From CALBPI01 sp963922335 (lineage in GTDB: Bacteria; Pseudomonadota; Gammaproteobacteria; Steroidobacterales; Woeseiaceae), in NCBI GenBank assembly GCA_963922335.1, contig CAWUIB010000013.1:1-64000 (forward strand): a stretch of DNA of 64,000 bases, in the 5' to 3' direction. How positions within the stretch are numbered: position 1 is the stretch's first letter; every line of letters starts with the position of its first letter. Below the pieces are notes generated by a model. It was given only the letters and a program-made list of their open reading frames with translations. It made no database searches and was not told where the DNA came from. Positions 50,694 to 59,003 of this stretch are shown here, piece after piece. The position numbers were made by a program, and so were the translations under genes.

Positions 50694-50969
50694 CTAATCC
50701 GGAAAATCGGGCTCGTCACCCCAGGTTGCCACCCCGACGGCATTGGCTAGCGCAAAGCCCACGGTGCTCGCGGGGGCGAACGGAGTTCCGATTCGCGCGG
50801 AGTCCACCGACCGATAGATCACTCGGTTGTCGATAAGCGTCCCCGCGTATCGCCCGTTGGGGCCATACACGTACTTGTCACGAATCCTACCCACCGCCTT
50901 ACCCGATCGGGAGTAAACGATGTCGCGAATGACTTTGAGCGGTCGACCGTTTTTAGTGTACAGATTCAT
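50694..50969 (-). CDS. Small beta-rich protein of beta-flower type
   Basis: The 91-residue protein begins MNLYTKNGRPLKVIRDIVYS and continues with repeated short hairpins of the form x-G-K/R-x-V/Y-x (GKAVGRIRDKYVYGPNGRY). This recalls '4-fold beta flower' proteins, whose function is unknown. The last 35 residues are hydrophobic with Gly/Ala and may form a helix. Confidence 0.6.
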   Translation of the reverse strand: MNLYTKNGRPLKVIRDIVYSRSGKAVGRIRDKYVYGPNGRYAGTLIDNRVIYRSVDSARIGTPFAPASTVGFALANAVGVATWGDEPDFPD

Positions 50970-51254
50970 TGCACTTCAGTAGCGTCCGCCTTGTGCGATG
51001 TTACTGCGACAGTTCACTTCTCGTTTCGTCACCGGGGTCGATCGATAGCATGACCCGTGGATGACTGCTCTCCGTCTTGAGCAAGGCCGTTTTTCGTTGA
51101 TCTGTGCTACTCCAACAATAAAGAAAATCACACTTCACCCTGCCATTGAGGACTTGCCATTGCTGACGTCCGCAGTTGCGTTGGTGCTTTGAGCGGGCGC
51201 GGGACAGGTTCCTAGAAACCCGCCCCGCGCGCGCTTACGTTGTTCTTCGATTAC
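50970..51254. other. Intergenic region
   Basis: About 285 bases without a convincing gene. I see no notable repeat or hairpin. Confidence 0.3.
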
Positions 51255-51641
51255 CTAGATTATCGTGAACATCTTGTTGACGATCTTCCATTCACCGCCT
51301 TCTTTCAACAACCCGAGAAAATCGATGAAATGCGCCGCGAGCAGCGGGACGTCGACCTTGGCCATCGCCTGATCGCCAATAATCTCGAGCGACTGGATGT
51401 TGAAGTTGTACTCCATTCCTTCAACGCTCGGAATTGGTCGATCGGCAACGGCGGCGAGCCATTCATCACGCGTCTTCCGATAATCGTTGGCTTTGAGCCA
51501 CGCATCATCGTGGAAAACACTGCGCAGTAGGTCAGTGTCTCCCTCGTAGAGGCCTTCGAAGTACGCATTCAACAGCCCCATGATGGCGTCGTAGTCTTCT
51601 TGATAGCTCGCTATCGGTGCAATGGCAGTTGGTGTGGTCAT
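51255..51641 (-). CDS. NTF2-like protein
   Basis: The 128-residue product has the SnoaL/NTF2-like pattern of a small cone-shaped alpha+beta fold (ASYQEDYDAIMGLLNAYFEG, SVFHDDAWLKAND, WKIVNKMFTII), as in the lumazine-binding-like family. It is the last gene of the four-gene unit starting at 53308. The fold often binds small molecules; the ligand is unknown. Confidence 0.75.
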   Translation of the reverse strand: MTTPTAIAPIASYQEDYDAIMGLLNAYFEGLYEGDTDLLRSVFHDDAWLKANDYRKTRDEWLAAVADRPIPSVEGMEYNFNIQSLEIIGDQAMAKVDVPLLAAHFIDFLGLLKEGGEWKIVNKMFTII

Positions 51642-51668
51642 TTGGCTATCTCCTATATCGAATGTTGA

Positions 51669-51881
51669 TCATTGGGAGCCTGCGGCCCGTGCGCGGATGT
51701 CGGTAACTAGCTCGCCGGCAACGCCCCAGTTATCGGTCGGCACTTCTTCGATAACAACGAATGTAGATGCAGGCGATTTGCCCAGGACGTCCTTAAGCAG
51801 GTTAGTGGTCGACGTGACAAGCGTTTCCTTCTGGTCCCGCGTGACACCTTCGTCAGTCACCTGGATCTTTACGTATGGCAT
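51669..51881 (-). CDS. 4-oxalocrotonate tautomerase-like enzyme
   Basis: The 70-residue protein begins M-P-YVKIQV, so the catalytic Pro1 is available after Met removal, and has DEGVTRDQKETLVTSTTNLL. Such tautomerases act on keto-enol isomers in aromatic degradation. It lies between the SDR and NTF2-like genes on one transcript. Confidence 0.8.
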   Translation of the reverse strand: MPYVKIQVTDEGVTRDQKETLVTSTTNLLKDVLGKSPASTFVVIEEVPTDNWGVAGELVTDIRARAAGSQ

Positions 51882-51917
51882 CGTTCTCTCCTTTTGGTGG
51901 TTTCTGAGTGGAACTCG

Positions 51918-52682
51918 CTAACCGAATGCGTGGCCTGCCGCATGGCCGCCGTCGACGCGCAAGGTCGTTCCCGTAATGAATTGGTTAGCGGCAAGCATCG
52001 CCACAGCGTCGGCGACGTCCTCGGGGTCACCGATTCGGTTCACCAAGTGGAGACCCGCCATTGCGCTGGTATCGTCGATGCCATGCTTTGCATGCAGAGG
52101 GGTCTCTACGACGCCCGTAGAGATGGTAGACACACGTATGTTGTCGCCGCCCAGTTCGGCAGCCAGTTGCTCGGTCAGGCTGTGAAGCGCCGCCTTGCTC
52201 GAGACCGCCGCTGATGCTGGGAAACCCGCAATCGCGTGCTCAACCAGCGTCGTACCGATATTGACGATCGCGCCGCCACCCCGCTTTTGAAACACCGGGA
52301 CCACGGCCTGAGCAGCGAAATAGGCTCCCTTGAAGTTAATCGAATGAAAGCGATCAATGTCACTCTCTTCCGTATCGAGGAATGGTTTAGCCGCGAAAAC
52401 GCCCGCGTTGTTGACCAGGACATCCACGCCGCCGAAGGTCGACTCGGCTGCGCTGACGAGTTGCCGGCCGACCGACTTGTCCGAGATATCGCCGACGACG
52501 ATGACTGCATTGGCAGGCTGGCCAAGCTTCTTGTACGCGGATTCAAGGTCAGCGGCCGTGCGGGCGTTCATTACAACGTTGTTACCGTCGTTGACGAATC
52601 GTTCGACGATGGCGTAGCCAATGCCTGTCGAGGCGCCCGTAACGATGGCGGTGAGAGTATCGGTCTTTGAGGCTTTGCTCAT
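51918..52682 (-). CDS. SDR-family oxidoreductase lacking the catalytic tyrosine
   Basis: The 254-residue protein has the classical SDR cofactor motif (TGASTGIG), NNAG and a C-terminal EDVADAVAMLAANQFITGTT. In the active-site segment GFPASAAVSSKAALHSL the position four before the conserved lysine is alanine, where tyrosine is needed. The catalytic serine region also reads NIGTT. It may be inactive as a dehydrogenase or use another base. It is the second gene of the unit. Confidence 0.82.
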   Translation of the reverse strand: MSKASKTDTLTAIVTGASTGIGYAIVERFVNDGNNVVMNARTAADLESAYKKLGQPANAVIVVGDISDKSVGRQLVSAAESTFGGVDVLVNNAGVFAAKPFLDTEESDIDRFHSINFKGAYFAAQAVVPVFQKRGGGAIVNIGTTLVEHAIAGFPASAAVSSKAALHSLTEQLAAELGGDNIRVSTISTGVVETPLHAKHGIDDTSAMAGLHLVNRIGDPEDVADAVAMLAANQFITGTTLRVDGGHAAGHAFG

Positions 52683-52747
52683 TGATCTTTCCTTTCTGAT
52701 AAGAACTGAGTGTTGGGATTTAGTGTTGTCGCCTTCGCTGAGCGTCC

Positions 52748-53308
52748 CTAGCGGTCAGCGAAGTTGAACGCTAGATTGATACCGATCATGTCGAGACCCG
52801 GGTTGGTCCGGCTCAGTCCGCCGTTGGACGTATGCTGGGCACGCAGTGAGACGACAATGGATCTCTTGCGTCCGAGGACCATCCCGATGGCGACTGACGA
52901 GGTGAAGTGAACGTTGCCGCCTAAATCTCGGTCGCTAAGTTCTGACCCACCCACGAGTGTCCAGCTAAAGCCGAGATCAACGAAGACCGACTCCCCGACG
53001 ATGGGTACCCGCCAAACAGGACCGACCGATACGAACAACCGATCGGATGTCTTGCTTACTAATCGACCGGCGGCGAACTCGAGGTGCCGCGCCCTGAGTC
53101 GGCGTGGTGATCGCGTGTCGTAGGTCACAGCGTACTGCTGAACACCGTCGAACTTGTCGCCCGCCGCTAGGATGCGATAGCCGACGGCAGCACCTGTTTG
53201 ATCCTGCGCATCTGCTCGGTTGGCGCACCAGACAACCAGCGAAAGCGCCAGAAATAACGCCCCCTGTTTGTAGCGGCGAAGGCGGGAGTGATGAATCGCT
53301 GTCTTCAT
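52748..53308 (-). CDS. Predicted outer-membrane protein
   Basis: From the ATG at 53308 the product is 186 residues, with a signal peptide ending near ADA and beta strands with a C-terminal aromatic (LAFNFADR). It looks like a small beta-barrel, perhaps acyloxyacyl hydrolase-like or another porin-like family; I cannot tell. It is the first gene of the LysR-divergent unit, upstream of the SDR. Confidence 0.6.
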   Translation of the reverse strand: MKTAIHHSRLRRYKQGALFLALSLVVWCANRADAQDQTGAAVGYRILAAGDKFDGVQQYAVTYDTRSPRRLRARHLEFAAGRLVSKTSDRLFVSVGPVWRVPIVGESVFVDLGFSWTLVGGSELSDRDLGGNVHFTSSVAIGMVLGRKRSIVVSLRAQHTSNGGLSRTNPGLDMIGINLAFNFADR

Positions 53309-53476
53309 GGTGGTGTCCCAAGCTGTTCTGTGTGAGGCCGGTCCCAGTGACTCGGCGGTTATCGATTGAGGACCACGATAAGCGCGATTCAGCTTTGTGA
53401 TAAGATCACTAATGCGCATAACATTTTTGCGTGTTTTGCACAAAATAAACTTGGGGATCGAAAAGGAGAACGAGCA

Positions 53477-54415
53477 ATGGACCAGCTCGGCGCTATTGCA
53501 CTGTTCAATAAGGTCGTGGAAACCGGATCCTTCTCCGAGGCGGGTCGGCAGGCCAATTTGGCGCCTTCCAGTGTTTCGCGTCGCGTCGTGGATCTAGAGG
53601 GCTGGCTTGGTGCGACGTTGTTTCACCGCACCACACGCAAACTCAACCTGACCGAGGTCGGTCGATCCTTTCACGAGCGTACGCGACACATCTTGCTTGA
53701 CCTCGAGGAAGCCCGGACGATCGCCGCCTCCCTGGAAGACAAGCCGGCAGGGCTAGTGCGGATCTCTGTACCCGCAAGCCTTGAACAACACATCGTTGTT
53801 GCAACTGCGCTGTTTCAAGACCGCTGGCCTGAGGTGACCTTCGGGTTGATCTCAACCGATCGAAAAGTGGATCTGGTGGCAGAGGGTTTGGACATCGCAA
53901 TCCGTGCGGGTCAACTAAAGGACTCGACGCTACGCGCTCGCAAGCTGACAGACGTTACGCGGCGACTCTGCGCCAGCCCTCAATACCTGGCGATCGCCCC
54001 GAAGCTAGCGAATCCACGTGACATCGAGAAGCATCAGTGTCTTGCGTTAAGGCGAGGCCCTGGCAGCAATACCTGGCGATTCAGGCGAGGTCGGCGAGTT
54101 GTGTCCGTCGAAGCGGGCGGCGGCTTTACAGCTAACAGCGGAAATATGTTGGTCACTGCGGCGCGGCACGGTCGTGGCCTGATACTGTCGCCCGATTGGA
54201 TCCTAGGGCCAGCTCTCGCTCGAGGTGACCTGGTTGAGGTGTTGTCGGAGTTCGAGCCCTACCCGCGATCGTCGGCGCTTTACGCCGTGCATCCGTATCA
54301 ACGGTTCATGCCGCCCAAGGTCCGACTCTTTGTAGATTTTCTGGTCGAGAGATTCAGCGACAACTACGATTGGCACATCGATCCAACCGATCTTGAACCG
54401 GCAAGCGCACCGTAG
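53477..54415 (+). CDS. LysR-family regulator
   Basis: From the ATG at 53477 (GGAG upstream) the protein is 312 residues: an N-terminal winged helix (IALFNKVVETGSFSEAGRQA) and a complete effector domain. It is divergent from the outer-membrane/SDR/tautomerase/NTF2 unit, which it should regulate. The AT-rich stretch 53395-53450 may hold its binding site. Confidence 0.87.
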   Translation: MDQLGAIALFNKVVETGSFSEAGRQANLAPSSVSRRVVDLEGWLGATLFHRTTRKLNLTEVGRSFHERTRHILLDLEEARTIAASLEDKPAGLVRISVPASLEQHIVVATALFQDRWPEVTFGLISTDRKVDLVAEGLDIAIRAGQLKDSTLRARKLTDVTRRLCASPQYLAIAPKLANPRDIEKHQCLALRRGPGSNTWRFRRGRRVVSVEAGGGFTANSGNMLVTAARHGRGLILSPDWILGPALARGDLVEVLSEFEPYPRSSALYAVHPYQRFMPPKVRLFVDFLVERFSDNYDWHIDPTDLEPASAP

Positions 54416-54473
54416 GTCGGCGTTACGTGGTTCGATCGGGCTCAGTGAGACGGTAAGTAGCGGAGACACTATT

Positions 54474-55193
54474 GTGAGCAACAACCACCTAGGCCAACCC
54501 ATTGGGTTTGCCCTACCTAACTGGCCGGGTGCGGTCCATCCTTCTCGAACACCAATTCGCGGCGATTTCGCGATCATTGAGCCGCTAGACCCAGACCGCC
54601 ACGTAGATGATCTTCATACGGCATTCGCTGCTGACCCAGATGGTGCTCTTTGGACGTATATGTTTGATGGTCCATTCCAATCAAAGAGAGAGCTCTCGTC
54701 GTGGTTGTCGCGCGCATGCGAAACAGACGATCCGCTGTTTCACGTAATCGTCGACCGCGCGACAGGGAAAGCAGCAGGGCTTGCGGCCTACATGAGAATC
54801 AAGCCGGAGGTTGGTGTCATCGAGATCGGCCACATCACGCTCTCCCCTGCTCTGCAGCGAACAAGCGCCGCCACGGAAGCCATGTATCTGTTCATGAAGC
54901 GCGCCTTTGAGGAGCTTGGCTATCGTCGCTATGAATGGAAGTGCGACTCGCTGAATTCGGCGTCCCAACGAGCCGCCCTACGCTTGGGTTTTGAATACGA
55001 TGGCACCTTTAAGCAAGCCATTGTCTATAAGGGCAGAAATCGCGACACGGCGTGGTATTCCATCCTAGATCGCGACTGGCCGTCCCTTAAGTGCGCGTAT
55101 GAGCGGTGGCTCGATCCGAGGAACTTTGACAACGAAGGGCAGCAGAGGGAACGCCTGCCCGAGCTCATTGCCCAATCGCAAGCCGATCGATGA
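54474..55193 (+). CDS. GNAT acetyltransferase (RimJ/RimL-like)
   Basis: The 239-residue product from the GTG at 54474 has the RimJ-type pattern: FVIIEPLDP-like FAIIEPLDPDRHVDDL, IEIGHITLSPALQRTSAATEAM as the acetyl-CoA motif and RYEWKCDSLNSASQRAALRLGF. It acetylates small molecules or protein N-termini. It overlaps the second GNAT gene by four bases. Confidence 0.82.
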   Translation: MSNNHLGQPIGFALPNWPGAVHPSRTPIRGDFAIIEPLDPDRHVDDLHTAFAADPDGALWTYMFDGPFQSKRELSSWLSRACETDDPLFHVIVDRATGKAAGLAAYMRIKPEVGVIEIGHITLSPALQRTSAATEAMYLFMKRAFEELGYRRYEWKCDSLNSASQRAALRLGFEYDGTFKQAIVYKGRNRDTAWYSILDRDWPSLKCAYERWLDPRNFDNEGQQRERLPELIAQSQADR

Positions 55194-55654
55194 ATGTGCA
55201 AATCTCACAAGCGGAATCGGGCGACCTCGAGCACCTCGCTGAGTTGTTGGATACCCTGTTTAGTCAAGAAACCGAGTTCGCCCCCGATCGCGAAACTCAG
55301 CTGATCGCACTCCGGTCGATTATCACCGATCCGAGACTCGGGGAAATCACCGTTGCCAGAAAGAACGGACGGTGCGTCGGGATGGTCTTGATTCTGTACA
55401 CAATTTCAACAGCACTCGGCGCGCGCGTGGCCATTCTGGAGGACATGATCGTCGCAGAAGACTGTCGCGGTGAAGGGATCGGCCGCCAGCTCATTACCAC
55501 CGCGATGCAGCGCGCTCGTCGTTCTGGCTGCAAAAGAGTCACCTTGTTGACTGACGCGGACAACCTTCGCGCGCAGCGTTTCTACCGATCACGGGGTTTT
55601 TCGCACTCCAGCATGGCGGTCATGCGTCTTTATTTTGCGAATGACGACGAGTAG
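55190..55654 (+). CDS. GNAT acetyltransferase
   Basis: This 154-residue protein has the classic GNAT core (LEDMIVAEDCRGEGIGRQLI with the R/Q-x-x-G-x-G/A loop, then LLTDADNLRAQRFYRSRGF). Function cannot be narrowed. It is translationally coupled to the preceding GNAT gene. Confidence 0.83.
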   Translation: MNVQISQAESGDLEHLAELLDTLFSQETEFAPDRETQLIALRSIITDPRLGEITVARKNGRCVGMVLILYTISTALGARVAILEDMIVAEDCRGEGIGRQLITTAMQRARRSGCKRVTLLTDADNLRAQRFYRSRGFSHSSMAVMRLYFANDDE

Positions 55655-55788
55655 TTCGTCTGTCATCGGATGAAATGGCCTCTCGTGCTAACCTGTAAGT
55701 GTCTCGAAACACGGATTCGTATCGAGCTTAGGAGGCCGTCCTATCCGTCGGCGCAAATGGACGATCGTGGTCCGCGTTGGAGGTGGGT

Positions 55789-57267
55789 ATGGCTGAGAGA
55801 GATTGCGCTTCAAAATGGTTTTCGCGTGTTCTGCCGATCTTTGTAACAGCGATGCTGCTAAACGTTGCATACGCAACTACAGCAGTTGACCCGTCTAGCT
55901 CACCTAGCGTTCTAGACGCCATCCAAAGCGCCTTAGTCGCCGGTAACCTTGAATCGGCCGACGAGCTTTCCAATGATTGCCTGGACAATCCAGCGCTTTC
56001 ACCGATTCATGCCGACTGCGCTATTGCTTTGGCAAAGGTGAATGTATTTCTGTCGCGCTTCCCACAAGCTATTCAGACGCTGGAAGAATACGTAACCAGC
56101 TCGCTGCCAAGGCACGCCGTACAGACCAACCAAATCCGCGGTGTCGCCTATCTGAAGCAAGGGAACTACGCCGGCGCTATCGACAGTTTCGAATCCGCGC
56201 TAAAAACGCTACAGGACAACCCGGACCTTGCTACTGAGGTCAAGGTTCTCAACAATCTGGGTGTGTCTTTGCTCTATTTGGAGGACTATCAGTCCGCACT
56301 CGAGGCGTTTGAACGACTGCATCGCGACTATGAGTCCGAAATGAGTCCGACGACGCATGCGTCAGTGCTTAGCAATATCGGAGATGCTCATCACTTGCTC
56401 GGTGACAACGATGAAGCTTTGGATTGGCACAACAAAGCATTGGCGATTCGCGAATCCATTGGGAACCCCGAGAAGCTCGGCATCTCCTACCGAGCGATCT
56501 CCCAAATCCACACGGAACTCGACGATTTAGCGTTGGCGTTGGAGTATTCACAGAGGGCGATCGATATCGAGTCGCAGCACGGTATGGAGGCGGCGCTTGC
56601 TTCCACGCTGATTGGCCAAGCCGAGATTCGGCGCCGAATGGGTCAACTGGAGGAAGCGCTCTATGCTGCCGAGACCTCATTGGAAATCACAGATCGCTTG
56701 TCGCTCGAAGCCCTCTCGGTGTCGACGCTTCAACACCTTTCTTGGATTCAACGTGATCTAGGTAACAACGTAGCCGCACTCCGAAATCTTCAGCGTGCGT
56801 TTGAAATACAGGTTTCGCTACACAACGAAGCCGAACGAGTTCGAATCTCTCAGATTGAAGCAGACTATCGCGTCGCGAAGATGGCGCGTGACCAAGCAGC
56901 CGAACGCCAGATTGCCGCTGCTGAACTCGCCCAACGCGACGCTCAACTAAGTCGCCTCGCATCGATCATGGCCGGCGTTGGTGCGGTACTGCTTGCCGTT
57001 ATCGTGTTCAGTCAGTACGTGCGCACGAAGAACCATAAATTGAGTCAAGCCAACAATGAACTGAGCCAAGCCTACGCCAGGATCGATACTCTCGAAGGTT
57101 TCCTGACAGTCTGTATGCACTGCCGAAAAATCTGGATTGATGATGAAGAGCAGTGGGTGATTCTTGAGGAATATGTTCAAAAGAAGACCAAGGCGCAGAC
57201 CTCTCACGGCCTGTGCAAGGAATGCCGTGACATTCACTATCCGAATCTTGCCGGGATGGACGAATAG
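55789..57267 (+). CDS. TPR protein with membrane helix and C-terminal CxxC module (copy 2)
   Basis: The 492-residue protein (ATG after GGAGG) has a signal peptide, TPR array (about 30-350), coiled coil, a transmembrane helix (about 390-410) and a cytoplasmic tail with C442-x-x-C445 and C476-x-x-C479 around a W-x-x-LEEYV segment. It is similar throughout to 38439-39866. Here the four-cysteine module is intact, as in proteins ending LPICxxCKKIR. It lies just before a diguanylate cyclase, with which it may work. Confidence 0.78.
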   Translation: MAERDCASKWFSRVLPIFVTAMLLNVAYATTAVDPSSSPSVLDAIQSALVAGNLESADELSNDCLDNPALSPIHADCAIALAKVNVFLSRFPQAIQTLEEYVTSSLPRHAVQTNQIRGVAYLKQGNYAGAIDSFESALKTLQDNPDLATEVKVLNNLGVSLLYLEDYQSALEAFERLHRDYESEMSPTTHASVLSNIGDAHHLLGDNDEALDWHNKALAIRESIGNPEKLGISYRAISQIHTELDDLALALEYSQRAIDIESQHGMEAALASTLIGQAEIRRRMGQLEEALYAAETSLEITDRLSLEALSVSTLQHLSWIQRDLGNNVAALRNLQRAFEIQVSLHNEAERVRISQIEADYRVAKMARDQAAERQIAAAELAQRDAQLSRLASIMAGVGAVLLAVIVFSQYVRTKNHKLSQANNELSQAYARIDTLEGFLTVCMHCRKIWIDDEEQWVILEEYVQKKTKAQTSHGLCKECRDIHYPNLAGMDE

Positions 57268-57403
57268 CTCGCGCACCTGGCTGAGAGAAGAGTGCCTATG
57301 TCGGCTAGGGGGGTATCGATTACCCCTTGGATCAACAACTTGAGGTCCCAAGGCAACGATTAAGCTCAAGTAATCGTCAAAATCGCCGCTAACGCTACGC
57401 GTT

Positions 57404-58465
57404 ATGCTGCGAAAACCCTCACTTGAAGAATGGCCCCCGATCCTGCTGGCTGGCGCCGGCATCGCAGGCCTGTTGCCGATGGCCATCTACCGGTTCACTG
57501 AGGGCAATGTCCTCGTGGGTACCATCGACTTTGTCGCAGCAGTCGCCTTCGCAGTGATCGCCTGGACTGTGGTGGCCAAGGGGGCAGTTCGTACCGCGAG
57601 CATTCTGATGGCGGCCGTCGCTATAGGTACCGCGGTAACGACAGTGAGCATTCGCGGTGGCTACCAAATCATGTGGATGTTCCCCGCGACCGTCGCATTA
57701 TTCTACTTGCTACAGCCTCGAGAAGCGGCGATCACCGCCACAATTGCCAGCATCATTGTTTCACCCCGAGTGATTGAACTTGCCGAAGTCGGTCATAAAG
57801 TCGTTTTCGTTGGATCCCTACTCGTGACGGTCTTGCTGTCGATCGCCTTCGCATTTTTGGTTCTAGAACGTACGCGCGCGCTTGAGGCCACAAACCTGGT
57901 TGACCCGCTGACAGGGATCGGTAACCGCCGTGCTCTTGACGAAGCTCTCGAAAACGAGATCAAGAAAACACAACGATCGGGCATAACCTTTGTGTTGATG
58001 ATGATTGATGTGGACTTCTTCAAATCCGTCAATGACCGGTACGGACACTCAACGGGAGACATTGTGCTCAAGGGCATTGCATCATGCCTCGCATCCGAAA
58101 TCAGACCGACAGATTCGTGCTTCCGTGCTGGCGGAGAGGAGTTCGTGGTCATCGCTCATGGTGTTCGTTTATCGGACGCGCAATTGATTGCAGAGCGACT
58201 TCGCGCAGCGATATCCGAGATACTCCATCAGCCGGAATGCCAATCCGAACCCATTACGGTGACTGCATCGTTCGGTTTGGCAGAGTTTCGGCCCCCCGAG
58301 ACTCGGGATCGACTATACGGCCGTGCAGACAAGGCCCTATATATCGCGAAGGACAATGGTCGGAATCAACTGCACTTCTTCGAAGGTACCGCAAGCCTAA
58401 GCGGTACCGACGCGTATGAAATCGAATCCTCACCATTAGATCTTGAGGTTTCTAATCGAGGCTGA
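57404..58465 (+). CDS. Membrane diguanylate cyclase (GGDEF)
   Basis: The 353-residue protein has about six N-terminal membrane helices (to residue 160) and a GGDEF domain with RAGGEEF as active site. It makes cyclic di-GMP. The usual RxxD inhibitory site five residues before is not evident. It follows the TPR gene by 136 bases on the same strand. Confidence 0.88.
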   Translation: MLRKPSLEEWPPILLAGAGIAGLLPMAIYRFTEGNVLVGTIDFVAAVAFAVIAWTVVAKGAVRTASILMAAVAIGTAVTTVSIRGGYQIMWMFPATVALFYLLQPREAAITATIASIIVSPRVIELAEVGHKVVFVGSLLVTVLLSIAFAFLVLERTRALEATNLVDPLTGIGNRRALDEALENEIKKTQRSGITFVLMMIDVDFFKSVNDRYGHSTGDIVLKGIASCLASEIRPTDSCFRAGGEEFVVIAHGVRLSDAQLIAERLRAAISEILHQPECQSEPITVTASFGLAEFRPPETRDRLYGRADKALYIAKDNGRNQLHFFEGTASLSGTDAYEIESSPLDLEVSNRG

Positions 58466-58759
58466 GTTGCGCAAGCACTTGCCTGCTACATACGCGACCA
58501 CCGGCCCTCACGCAAAAGAACGACAAATTCGCGGTTCTCGGGTTTCGACGAGCGGCTTTCGGCGCACCTCGCGATTCTTTGCGCAGTCGATCTATGGAAC
58601 AAACGAAATCCTGATCCTTATGGATAAAGGCCCCGTGTTCGTATTGATGAGAAGGCGCCGAGGCACACAATCGTCACGCGATCGATTCTGCTCAAGCGTG
58701 CACATCAAAAAAAGCAAAGGTGTCTTTCAAACACAGAGATCGCCGTCTCTGATCGCTTA
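58466..58759. other. Intergenic region
   Basis: No convincing gene; a 105-codon plus-strand frame here is without a domain and overlaps the diguanylate cyclase end. I leave it out. Confidence 0.3.
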
Positions 58760-58975
58760 ATCACTAGGGGGCGCCGCCCCCCGCGCACTGCAAGGTTACG
58801 CTCCGCCGCTTCCTCACCCGTTCAGACTTCCTCGCTTTGCTCGTCCGCTTAGCTGCGGCTTCCGGTGAGCGACCTTTCCGTTTTCTACCCCCGCGCTTCG
58901 CCACCGGGGCAGGAGCGCAGCGCGCTTGCGCTCGGAATCCCGATAAGGGGAGAACCCAGCGCCCGCTACGCGGCA
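58760..58975 (+). repeat. GC-rich leader with short inverted repeats before the ParB-like gene
   Basis: It starts with GGGGGCGCCGCCCCCC, which can fold on itself, and continues with many short self-complementary words (GCTTCGC, GCTCG, GAGCGCAGCGCGCTTGCGCTC). Such leaders precede several genes on some large plasmids of Xanthomonas and Pseudomonas, from memory. Its role may be transcript control or DNA structure. It ends about 25 bases before the ATG. Confidence 0.5.
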
Positions 58976-59003
58976 CTGTCTACCACGAGTGAGGAAACCA
59001 ACT

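Noticed and set aside
58443..58760. 105-codon plus-strand frame after the diguanylate cyclase
   Set aside because: It overlaps the end of the cyclase, has no recognisable domain and no ribosome site.
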